64,000 nucleotides of DNA, from assembly GCF_024733845.1 (NCBI RefSeq), contig NZ_JANRHG010000002.1:248001-312000 (forward strand). Direction: 5' to 3'. The notes under the pieces are model-generated. The model made no database searches, was not told the DNA's origin, and was given only the letters and a program-made list of their open reading frames with translations. This document shows, piece after piece, positions 34,938 to 42,287 of this stretch. The stretch's first letter is position 1; each line of letters begins with the position of its first letter. The stretch is from Neomoorella sulfitireducens (GTDB lineage: Bacteria; Bacillota; DSM-521; Neomoorellales; Neomoorellaceae). Made by a program: the position numbers and the translations under genes.

Positions 34938-35714
34938 TTACTGCTTATAGCCTAGGCGACGCGATATCTCCTCGCTGGCATGGCGGGCAAGCTGAGCAAG
35001 TTCTGGTAATCGCTCCATGGTGACATGTATGGAAGGGCCGGAAATACTAAGGGCTGCTACTACCTGCCCACGGTAATCAAAAATGGGGGCGCCGACGCAG
35101 CGAATCCCTTCTTCATTTTCACCATCATCTACAGCGTAACCGCATTCCCGTACCCGGGCCAGTTCCGCCTGTAAAGCAGCCATGGTACTAATCGTCCGGG
35201 CTGTAAATCGTGGCAAACCAGTGCTGGTAATTATCTTTTCTACTTCTTCCGACGGCAGGAAGGCCAGTATGGCCTTGCCTACCGCCGTCGAATGGAGGGC
35301 AACCCGGCGGCCAATCTGGGAATACATACGGATGGTACGGTTGCCCTCAACCTTATCAATATATACAGCTTCATTACCATCCCTTACCACCATATGCGCC
35401 ACTTCCTGACTCCTGGCCGCTAGTTCTTTTAAATACGGGTGGGCAACAGTCCGGACATCAAGCCGTTCCAGGAGGCCACTACTAAGCTCCAGGATTTTCA
35501 ATCCAAGAATATATTTTCCTGTTGTCGGTTCCTGATCAACATAGCCATAAGCCTTAAGGGTAGTTAACATGCGATAGACGGTACTTTTATTTAGACCCAG
35601 CCGGCGGCTGAGGTCGCTCAAGCCTATACCTTCAGTAGTCATTGCCAGTGTCTCTAATATCTTGATGCTCTTCTCCACAGACAGGACGTGAAGTTCCTTT
35701 GTTGGCAAAGCCAT
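34938..35714 (-). CDS. IclR-family transcriptional regulator
   Basis: 258 residues: N-terminal winged helix (SVEKSIKILETLAMTTEGIGLSDLSRRL in outline, then GLNKSTVYRMLTTL) and a C-terminal effector domain (HPYLKELAARSQEVAHMVV, LHSTAVGKAILAFLP, GENEEGIRCVGAPIFD). The family controls aromatic-acid catabolism, acetate metabolism or KDG metabolism (KdgR). It is followed downstream by sigK and has the uxuA remnant about 750 bases upstream, so a former role in hexuronate use is possible. GGAGTGA is 3-4 bases from the ATG. Confidence 0.9.
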   Translation of the reverse strand: MALPTKELHVLSVEKSIKILETLAMTTEGIGLSDLSRRLGLNKSTVYRMLTTLKAYGYVDQEPTTGKYILGLKILELSSGLLERLDVRTVAHPYLKELAARSQEVAHMVVRDGNEAVYIDKVEGNRTIRMYSQIGRRVALHSTAVGKAILAFLPSEEVEKIITSTGLPRFTARTISTMAALQAELARVRECGYAVDDGENEEGIRCVGAPIFDYRGQVVAALSISGPSIHVTMERLPELAQLARHASEEISRRLGYKQ

Positions 35715-35889
35715 TCACTCCAGAAACAAAACTTATAATATATTGTAGCACCATTTTGCGTGGGGGAGAATCTATCTTGTTCTGGAAGAAATTTTATCTT
35801 ATACTTTTCTTAAAAGTGATTGCGACATGGCAAAGCAGTCGCTTATCCCAACACAAAATTCCAGATAATGTGTTCCGGGAGGGGGATAA

Positions 35890-36333
35890 ATGTTGGAAGA
35901 TCTTCTCAACCAGATTTTATCCGAACTACATAGTTTGAACAATCGCCTTGGAAATTTGGAGCAAGGGCAGGAAGCCTTGCATCATGGCCAGGAACAGATC
36001 AATTCGAGGCTAACTGTGCTGGGGAACGGCTTGGAACAAGCTAACTCCAGGTTAACTGCACTGGAGAATGGTTTGGAACAAGCTAACTGCAGGCTAACTG
36101 CACTAGAAAACGGTCTAAAACAGGCTAACTCCAGGATTACTGCCCTGGAGAACGGCTTGGAACAGGCTAACTCCAAGTTAACCATACTGGAAAAAGGTAT
36201 GGACAAGATTGAGAAAACTACCAGGGGTATCAGAAAAGAGTTGCGTTACGGGGTATGGGAAGATATCAAAAAGCTTGAAAAGCGCCTGGCTGGACAGGAA
36301 GAAGAAATTGTCATGTTGAAGCGGTTAAAATAA
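35890..36333 (+). CDS. Small repeat coiled-coil protein
   Basis: A 147-residue, strongly helical protein of unknown function. Residues 34-103 are five tandem 14-residue repeats of the type LEQANSRLTALENG, two heptads each, with only a few substitutions; one has Cys. The ends (MLEDLLNQILSELHSLNNRL and GVWEDIKKLEKRLAGQEEE) are also heptad-like. GGGAGGGGG precedes the ATG by 5 bases and a terminator follows, so it seems a true single gene. It is divergent from the IclR gene and is one of few plus-strand genes here. Rod-like trimer or scaffold is inference. Confidence 0.8.
   Translation: MLEDLLNQILSELHSLNNRLGNLEQGQEALHHGQEQINSRLTVLGNGLEQANSRLTALENGLEQANCRLTALENGLKQANSRITALENGLEQANSKLTILEKGMDKIEKTTRGIRKELRYGVWEDIKKLEKRLAGQEEEIVMLKRLK
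35989..36198 (+). repeat. Five tandem 42-bp repeats inside the coiled-coil gene
   Basis: Units start near 35989, 36031, 36073, 36115 and 36157. They keep the frame (42 = 14 codons), so copy number can change by slippage or recombination without breaking the gene. Confidence 0.85.
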
Positions 36334-36340
36334 GGCATAA

Positions 36341-36380
36341 AAAGGGACTGCCCCAATAGTTTGCGGACAGCCCTTTATTT
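36341..36380 (+). terminator. Terminator of the coiled-coil gene
   Basis: AAAGGG-A-CTG pairs with CAG-CCCTTT across a 17-base loop that can pair further, followed by ATTT, 8 bases past the stop codon. Confidence 0.6.
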
Positions 36381-36465
36381 GCTTATTTACTGCAATATCC
36401 TGGTAGAGCTTACATTCCACATCCTTTAATGAAGGAAAATAATTTTTGCTGGTCTGCGGAAAAAT

Positions 36466-37236
36466 CTAATCAAAAGAACATCCTTTCATTTTACCAATAG
36501 CTTCCCATAACCCGTTCAGGTAGGCGATTCCCAAAGCCCTGTCATACAGGCCGTAACCCGGTCTGCCTACTTCTCCCCAGATCATTCGTCCATGGTCCGG
36601 CCTGATATATCCCTGGAAATCAATGTCATGATATGCCTTCATAATCTCAAATATATCCAAAGAACCGTCAGAAGATAAATGGGAAGCCTCGTCAAAGTTG
36701 CGGTGTGAATGTACCTTGATATTCCTTACATGTCCGAAATGTATCCTTCCTTTAGCACCGAAATAGCGTATAAGAGCTGGAATATCATTGTCCGGATTTG
36801 CTCCAAGACTGCCACTACACAGCGTGATTCCGTTATAAGGGCTGTCCACAAGGTTCATAATCCTCTCCAGGCTTTCTTTGGATTTTACAATCCTGGGCAA
36901 GCCAAATATAGACCACGGCGGATCGTCAGGATGAATGGCCATTTTTATATCGACCTCTTCAGCCACAGGAATAATTGCTCTTAAAAAAACCCCCCAGGTT
37001 TTCTAAAAGCTTTTCTTCATCCACATTCTTGTATTGTTCAAACAACACCTTTAAAGTTTTAAGCCGTTCAGGCTCCCAGCCAGGCAGTTCAAAGCCGTTG
37101 GAGTTGGCTTCCCTATCCTGTCGGGGTCCACCTTCTGTACCTTTTTCTCTTCATAGGACAGGGCAGTGGAACCATCGGGTAGGACCTTTGCTAAATCCGT
37201 CCGTGTCCAATCGAATACGGGCATAAAGTTGTAAAA
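36466..37236 (-). pseudogene. uxuA: Truncated, frameshifted mannonate dehydratase
   Basis: UxuA dehydrates D-mannonate to KDG. The intact 3' frame (36466-36966) has [51 protein letters not shown] and RPDHGRM, all in the C-terminal half of the enzyme. Upstream, other minus frames continue it: [20 protein letters not shown] up to LLENLGGF, then [20 protein letters not shown] with [16 protein letters not shown]. At least two frameshifts are needed (near 36985, in a G/T run, and near 37100), and the N-terminal third is missing. The remnant begins right at a terminator belonging to the next gene, as if a deletion joined them. Confidence 0.88.
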
Positions 37237-37269
37237 AAGCCCCTCTCGTTGCTATGACGGGAGGAGCTT
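37233..37269 (-). terminator. Terminator after the OYE-type reductase
   Basis: Minus-strand AAGCTCCTCCCGT and ACGAGAGGGGCTT form a stem with two mismatches, followed by TTTTTT. It ends the reductase transcript 47 bases after its stop and abuts the uxuA remnant. Confidence 0.75.
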
Positions 37270-37315
37270 ATTTCCAAGATAATAGAGGATGAACTGGCTA
37301 AAAATACAATACGCA

Positions 37316-38665
37316 TTATTGAGCAGTTAAAATCTCTTTATAGATAGGCAAATATACCTCCCCATCCCTAACGACGCAACCGGTCCTGCCGCCGTCGCGC
37401 ATGATCTGGGTGCAGCGGCTGCAGGCTATGCAGACCTGGCGCTCGTCCAGCTGGCCATTGATGAGCAGGTCCCGAGCGAAATCGGGATAGGCGAAGGCCA
37501 GCCTCCCGGCACCGGCCAGGGTTGCTGCGCCGCGGGCGATATTGGCGGCCGCCGCGTGGGCAAAGAACTGCCGCAGCCAGCTGTAGCCGCTGCCGACCAC
37601 GGCCAGTCCTGGTTCGGCCTCCTGTATTTCCCGGGTAATCTTAAACATCCGGGCGACGCTCTCCAGGGGATGCTCCGCTGGCAGGCCGGCCCCCTTGGGT
37701 GGTATATCAAAGGGACGGGTCACTTCCGGGTTGGTATAATAAGGATTGCCGGCCGAAATGCTGACCAGTGATACCCCCTTCTCCTTGAGGAGGCGCACCA
37801 GCCGGATGGGTTCGGCGAGGTCGGGACGGGTATAATCTTCCGGATCAACGCCCCACCCGTAGGGATAGGGATGGGCATCATAGGCATTTAATCTTACCGC
37901 CAGGATAAAGTCGTTACCTGTTTTGGCCCGCACCTTTTCAATTGTTTCCAGGAGAAAACGGCTGCGGTTTTTAAAATCGCCGCCATACCTGCCTGCGCGG
38001 GTATGAGCGGCCAGCAGTTCCGACAAAAGGTAGCGGTGGCAGGACTTGATATCCACCCCGTCAAAACCCGCCTCCTGCGCCAGCAGGGCTGCCTCCACGT
38101 ATTTATCCTGAAGCTGCTCCAATTCGGTATCGGTAACCGGCTCCTGCTCGGGAGAAACACCGGCCCGGGCGTCTAAATAGGGGTCATGATAGGCGATTAC
38201 CGGCTGCGGCTTGCCGTAAGGCTTGCTGTAGCGGCCGGAATGGGTTAACTGCAGGATGCAAAGGGGGCGGTGGCCGGCCCCCATACTCTCCCTTGCTTCT
38301 CTCAGAGTCGTAGCAAGGAGTTCTTTAAAGGAATGGACATTGTTGCGGTTGATACAGAACTGCCGCGGGTTGGCGCGGCCCCCGGGGACGACGGCGGTAG
38401 CCTCAAACCAGAGTAAACCCGCTCCCCCCCGGCCAAAGCGCCGGTAGCGACGAAATGTCAGCTCGGACGGGCTGCCGTCTTCAGTACCATCGCATCCTTC
38501 CATGGGGTGGATGGCCAGGGAATTGGGCACTTCCCGGCCGCCGATCTTTACCTTCCGTGCCAGGGGACGCAAATCCTCGCTGAGCTCTATATCCAGTTTT
38601 AATTCGGCTATTTTTTCTTTTAACTGCGCGAGGTTTTTGAAGTTGAATCTGCTGAAAGCGGCCAT
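37316..38665 (-). CDS. Old Yellow Enzyme-type NADH:flavin oxidoreductase with Fe-S cysteine motif
   Basis: A 449-residue FMN TIM-barrel of the 2,4-dienoyl-CoA reductase/trimethylamine dehydrogenase branch, reducing activated C=C bonds. Visible are SLAIHPMEGCDGTEDG at the FMN site, QLTHSGRYSKP, GFDGVDIKSCHRYLLSELLAAHTRAGRYGG (catalytic and FMN-binding, described in outline), and LAVVGSGYSW. Near the C-terminus CIACSRC plus a Cys 12 residues later give a CxxCxxC...C pattern, close to the [4Fe-4S] motif of this branch (which is usually CxxCxxxC). The C-terminal NAD/FAD domains of full-length dienoyl reductases are absent, so it needs another electron donor. AAGGAG precedes the ATG. Confidence 0.85.
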   Translation of the reverse strand: MAAFSRFNFKNLAQLKEKIAELKLDIELSEDLRPLARKVKIGGREVPNSLAIHPMEGCDGTEDGSPSELTFRRYRRFGRGGAGLLWFEATAVVPGGRANPRQFCINRNNVHSFKELLATTLREARESMGAGHRPLCILQLTHSGRYSKPYGKPQPVIAYHDPYLDARAGVSPEQEPVTDTELEQLQDKYVEAALLAQEAGFDGVDIKSCHRYLLSELLAAHTRAGRYGGDFKNRSRFLLETIEKVRAKTGNDFILAVRLNAYDAHPYPYGWGVDPEDYTRPDLAEPIRLVRLLKEKGVSLVSISAGNPYYTNPEVTRPFDIPPKGAGLPAEHPLESVARMFKITREIQEAEPGLAVVGSGYSWLRQFFAHAAAANIARGAATLAGAGRLAFAYPDFARDLLINGQLDERQVCIACSRCTQIMRDGGRTGCVVRDGEVYLPIYKEILTAQ

Positions 38666-38935
38666 GAAAACATCTCCTTAAAATTTGGATATGAAACAGG
38701 TTCTTCGCGTTTCGTTTGGATGGAACAGGATTATGCTGCGACCGCCCTTGAAATGGAGCCTCGCACCCGTTTCTAAGGGGCAGGAGGCACAGGCCGGCTT
38801 CGCTTGTTGTCCCTTGCCAATTCATGCCAGTATTTGAATAGCTCATTGTGGAGGCAGTTAAATATAACTTAAGCAGTTAACCAGACCATCTCCCTACCAA
38901 CTCCGATCCCACTCCGTCTTATGAACTATAACTGC
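38666..38935 (-). other. Long leader of the OYE-type reductase, no gene seen
   Basis: About 270 bases lie between the promoter near 38940 and the reductase ATG. The region from about 38720 to 38830 is GC-rich and can fold locally (for example CCTGCCCC with GGGTGCGAGG nearby). I did not recognise a known riboswitch. Frames crossing it have no similarity to known families. Confidence 0.35.
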
Positions 38936-38939
38936 ATAA

Positions 38940-38968
38940 AGTATAATTTAACGGTATATCCCGTTAAC
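38940..38968 (-). promoter_or_regulatory. Promoter with embedded perfect palindromic operator
   Basis: Minus strand: TTAACGGGATATACCGTTAA (38967-38948) is a perfect inverted repeat with 7-bp arms. Its first arm supplies a -35-like TTAACG, and TATACT (38945-38940) is the -10 at a 16-base gap. A repressor on this site would cover the promoter. It drives the OYE-type gene and separates it from the second FAD reductase gene. Confidence 0.6.
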
Positions 38969-39077
38969 GATTCCTGGCAGCGATTCCGACATACAGCCGT
39001 ATACGCCGGTGTTCCAGTGTTCGAGGTAGGCCTTTTATGGATGCCTACCGGTAGGCAAAAGCTGGGTAAATATATTC

Positions 39078-40901
39078 CTACGGCCGCACTGGTTCGCGCA
39101 CTGTCAACACCATCCGCCCATCCTTACGGCTAATGACCAGGTAGCGCTGCCATTCCGGGTCCCGGCGGGCAACCGGGTTAACATCGGTTGCGTTAAGAAA
39201 ACGCAGGTGGGGGCCGCGGCTCTCATCCCGCTGCAGGGCCGCCCGCAGGATCATTTCCGCTACCAGCAGCATATTTTCGTTCTCCAGGGCGTAGGCCAGG
39301 CCATGCTCGCCGGCATACTGGACCAGTTTCCGAAGACCGGCCAGCTCTTCCAGGCCGCGTCGCAACCCGTCTTCTGTCCTTACTACGCTGGCCCCCCGTT
39401 CCATCAACTGCTGTAAACGGTGCCGCAGCTTGGCAGCCGGTATGTCGCCGCTGCTAAGCAGCCCCTGCAGCCGCGCAAGAAACGCCTCCACCTCTTCCCG
39501 CGGCACCTCTGCCCGGGGTACCGCGGCGGCTTCCTTTGCCGCCTCTTCCCCGGCCAGGCGGCCAAAGACCTGGCCGTCCAGCAGGGCGTTGCCCCCCGGC
39601 CTGTTGGCCCCGTGCTGGCCGCCGGCCACCTCGCCGGCAGCATAAAGGCCGGCAACAGCCGTCCTGCCGGCCTGCCTGATCTTGACACCACCCTGGAAGT
39701 GCTGGATGCAGGGTGCTACTTGAACCTTTGCTCCGGCCTCCAGGTCCAGCCCCCTCTCTTTTAGCCAGGCGATACTTTCGGGATTAATTTCCCTCAGGCG
39801 ATGTAAAGGGTTGGCCAGGCGCCTTTCCGTCCCCAGGTCAGCAGTAACTTCACTATAATAACGCTGGCGATTTTCTTCCACCAGTTCGTCCCATTGGAAG
39901 CCCGCCGGGTTCCGGCTGTAGTCCAGGTATACTTTACGCCCGGCAGCGATTTCCTGGTAGACCGCCACGTCAACAATATGGGTGGGATGCTCGTAGGTAA
40001 CCGGCCAGCTTGCTCCCTTGCGGAACAGCAGGTTCATTACCACCCTGTCCGGGGTACCCGGCGGGAAATAGCGTCCCAGGAATTCTTCGCCCCGGTCGTT
40101 AACCATCCGGGGCAGGGCGCGCAGCATGCTCCCGGAACAATTTAATTTGGTCTTTAGGGAGGCCAGGCCGATCTGGATAAATTCCATATTGACCAATTCT
40201 GCACCGGCATCATAGGCCAAGGCGTAGCCGTCACCGGTCATACCGCCGGGAAAAACATTGGTCCGGTAAACCTGGCCCGCGCCGCCGGTCGCCAGGATGA
40301 CCGTCCTGGCGGAGATAACTTTCAGGGCTGTAGCCGGGTCATGGCGCCTACGGGTATCCATGGCCAGGGCGCCGATTACCCTTCCCTGGCTGGTAATTAA
40401 CCGGGCGACCATGGTAAAATTCAGGACCTGCACCGGCAACTGGCGCAAACGTTCCACCAGGGCTTCCTCAATATGAATAGCCGTCCTGGGGCCGGTATAG
40501 CAGGCCCGGGGGAAGTCGGAGCCATCGGTTACAAACTGGCGTGCCTTTCCCCCCTCCTTCACGAAAGGAACACCCAGGGCATCCAGGTAGTTAAAAGCAG
40601 TTTCAGCTTCCCGGGCTAACGTTACGGCCAGGTCCCAGTCAGAAACCAGGCCGCCAAGGCGGTAAATATCTTCGGCATGGTAGCGCCAGGCGTCCGGCCC
40701 TCCCGGAGGGGTATGGGGTAAGGTCGCGTGGAAGGCCATACGGTCGGAGCAGGCCGTGGCCGTCACCCCGCTTTTACCGATTTTCCCTTTGGTAGCCAGG
40801 ATTACTTTTAATTCAGGATTGTATTCTTGCGCGGCAATAGCTGCCCTTAGGGCCGCACCACCACCACCTACAACCAGAACGTCGCAGGAATAGCTTTCCA
40901 T
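39078..40901 (-). CDS. FAD-dependent fumarate reductase/aspartate oxidase-type flavoprotein
   Basis: A 607-residue flavoprotein of the SdhA/FrdA/AspO superfamily. The FAD motif is DVLVVGGGGAALRAAIAAQEY; next KIGKSGVTATACSDR; ILATGGAGQVYRTNVFPGGMTGDGYALAYDAGAELVNMEF (outline); the substrate/active-site region around EHPTHIVDVAVYQEI; GLYAAGEVAGGQHGANRPGGNALLDG and the C-terminal ESRGPHLR. These enzymes reduce or oxidise C-C bonds next to a carboxylate. Unlike the gene just upstream it is GC-rich. It lies 24 bases after the UbiD gene, so probably co-transcribed. Confidence 0.87.
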   Translation of the reverse strand: MESYSCDVLVVGGGGAALRAAIAAQEYNPELKVILATKGKIGKSGVTATACSDRMAFHATLPHTPPGGPDAWRYHAEDIYRLGGLVSDWDLAVTLAREAETAFNYLDALGVPFVKEGGKARQFVTDGSDFPRACYTGPRTAIHIEEALVERLRQLPVQVLNFTMVARLITSQGRVIGALAMDTRRRHDPATALKVISARTVILATGGAGQVYRTNVFPGGMTGDGYALAYDAGAELVNMEFIQIGLASLKTKLNCSGSMLRALPRMVNDRGEEFLGRYFPPGTPDRVVMNLLFRKGASWPVTYEHPTHIVDVAVYQEIAAGRKVYLDYSRNPAGFQWDELVEENRQRYYSEVTADLGTERRLANPLHRLREINPESIAWLKERGLDLEAGAKVQVAPCIQHFQGGVKIRQAGRTAVAGLYAAGEVAGGQHGANRPGGNALLDGQVFGRLAGEEAAKEAAAVPRAEVPREEVEAFLARLQGLLSSGDIPAAKLRHRLQQLMERGASVVRTEDGLRRGLEELAGLRKLVQYAGEHGLAYALENENMLLVAEMILRAALQRDESRGPHLRFLNATDVNPVARRDPEWQRYLVISRKDGRMVLTVREPVRP

Positions 40902-40925
40902 AGTCAGGTTTCCTTTCCCCTTAAA

Positions 40926-42284
40926 TCATGTGAGGCTATTAAGTATCTTTTTTAGATCTATCTGATCTACACCAGGTACTTTTATGGTTTCGGGGTAACC
41001 TGTTAAAGGCTTGGTTGCATCAATCCCTATCTTAGTAACTATATAACCATTTTTTGCAGTAGGATCCAGGGGGTGGCCTTTGGCGCCAGGAATTATTATT
41101 ATATCCTGCTCCGGATGTAGCCGTGTAGCTATGGCTTTAATAACATCTTTGTCATCGTAAATATTGACATCATCATCTACAACTACAACATATTTTATGA
41201 AGGGATCAGCCGCAATGGCGGCCGCAATGACATTTTTGGCTTCCCCCTCATGCCGCTTTTTGATTGAAATATAGCAGATTAAACGACAACATCCCGAAGG
41301 CGGCATGTAGACTTCTTGAACCGTAGGGCAGGCAATCCTAACGGTTTTATAAATCATACTTAATCTCCCAGTACCACCTAATAATTGATGATCAAGATGA
41401 CCGGAAAGACAATCAAGGTAGATGGGATCCTTCCTTCTTGTAATAGCTGTAAGAGTGACAACGGGATTGAGGCATTGCTCTCCATATAAGGATGTATATT
41501 CTCCAAAAGGTGCTTCCAGGCGCCTTTCGTCTAGTGCTATATACCCTTCTAGAACCATTTCAGCATACGCAGGAACTTCCAGATCAACTGTTTTACATTT
41601 CACCAGTTCTAAGGGTTCACCTAAAAGCCCTCCTGCTACTTCATATTCGTCTACTTCAAGGGGGACAAAACTCAAAACACCTAAATAAAAGGCGGGATGG
41701 TGTCCAATAGCTATAGCTACAGGCATTGGCTGACCATGCCTAGCATATTTTTCAAAAATATACTTAACATGGCTGGTCTCGGCCATATGGATTCCTAATT
41801 TATTCTTTTCATGTACCATATGGCGATATATCCCTACATTTCGGATACCAGTATCTGGATCCTTTACCACCATTGCCCCTGCCGTAATATACGGACCGGC
41901 ATCTTTTTCATTATGGGTAACTATCGGTAAATCAAAGAGGTTAATTTGGTCGCCTTTTATGGTAATTTCCTGTACCGGGCCTCCGGCTATTATCAAAGGC
42001 TTTGTTAACCTGTCTTCCCGTTCCCGGTAAACAGCATTTAAATTACTTTCATCGCATCCCAATGCTAAAGAGAGGCGTTTTCTACTAGCAAAAACGTTGG
42101 TAAGAACAGGAATATCGTATCCCTGAACATTACTGAATAAAAGCCCCGGGTAATGGCCAACTTCTTCTAATTTTGCAGCAATCGCTGGTATGCCAAAATA
42201 CGGACTAACTTGCTCCTTTATATGTAGAATTTCGCCCATTTTGCTTGCTTCAGCAATAAAGGTTCTTAGATCTTTATTAGCCAT
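40926..42284 (-). CDS. UbiD-family (prenylated FMN) decarboxylase
   Basis: Non-oxidative (de)carboxylase of aromatic or alpha,beta-unsaturated acids that needs prenylated FMN made by a UbiX-type transferase (not in this window). 452 residues; landmarks are RTFIAEASKMGEILHIKEQV, VREREDRLTKPLIIAGGPVQ-like sequence, AGAMVVKDPDTGIRNVGIYR, HPAFYLGVLSFVPLEVDEYEVAGG, RRLEAPFGEYTSLYG with the conserved acidic residues, and KYVVVVDDDVNIYDDKDV. AAGGTGG precedes the ATG. The neighbours (transporter, redox proteins) suggest a catabolic rather than ubiquinone/menaquinone role. Confidence 0.92.
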   Translation of the reverse strand: MANKDLRTFIAEASKMGEILHIKEQVSPYFGIPAIAAKLEEVGHYPGLLFSNVQGYDIPVLTNVFASRKRLSLALGCDESNLNAVYREREDRLTKPLIIAGGPVQEITIKGDQINLFDLPIVTHNEKDAGPYITAGAMVVKDPDTGIRNVGIYRHMVHEKNKLGIHMAETSHVKYIFEKYARHGQPMPVAIAIGHHPAFYLGVLSFVPLEVDEYEVAGGLLGEPLELVKCKTVDLEVPAYAEMVLEGYIALDERRLEAPFGEYTSLYGEQCLNPVVTLTAITRRKDPIYLDCLSGHLDHQLLGGTGRLSMIYKTVRIACPTVQEVYMPPSGCCRLICYISIKKRHEGEAKNVIAAAIAADPFIKYVVVVDDDVNIYDDKDVIKAIATRLHPEQDIIIIPGAKGHPLDPTAKNGYIVTKIGIDATKPLTGYPETIKVPGVDQIDLKKILNSLT

Positions 42285-42287
42285 AAA

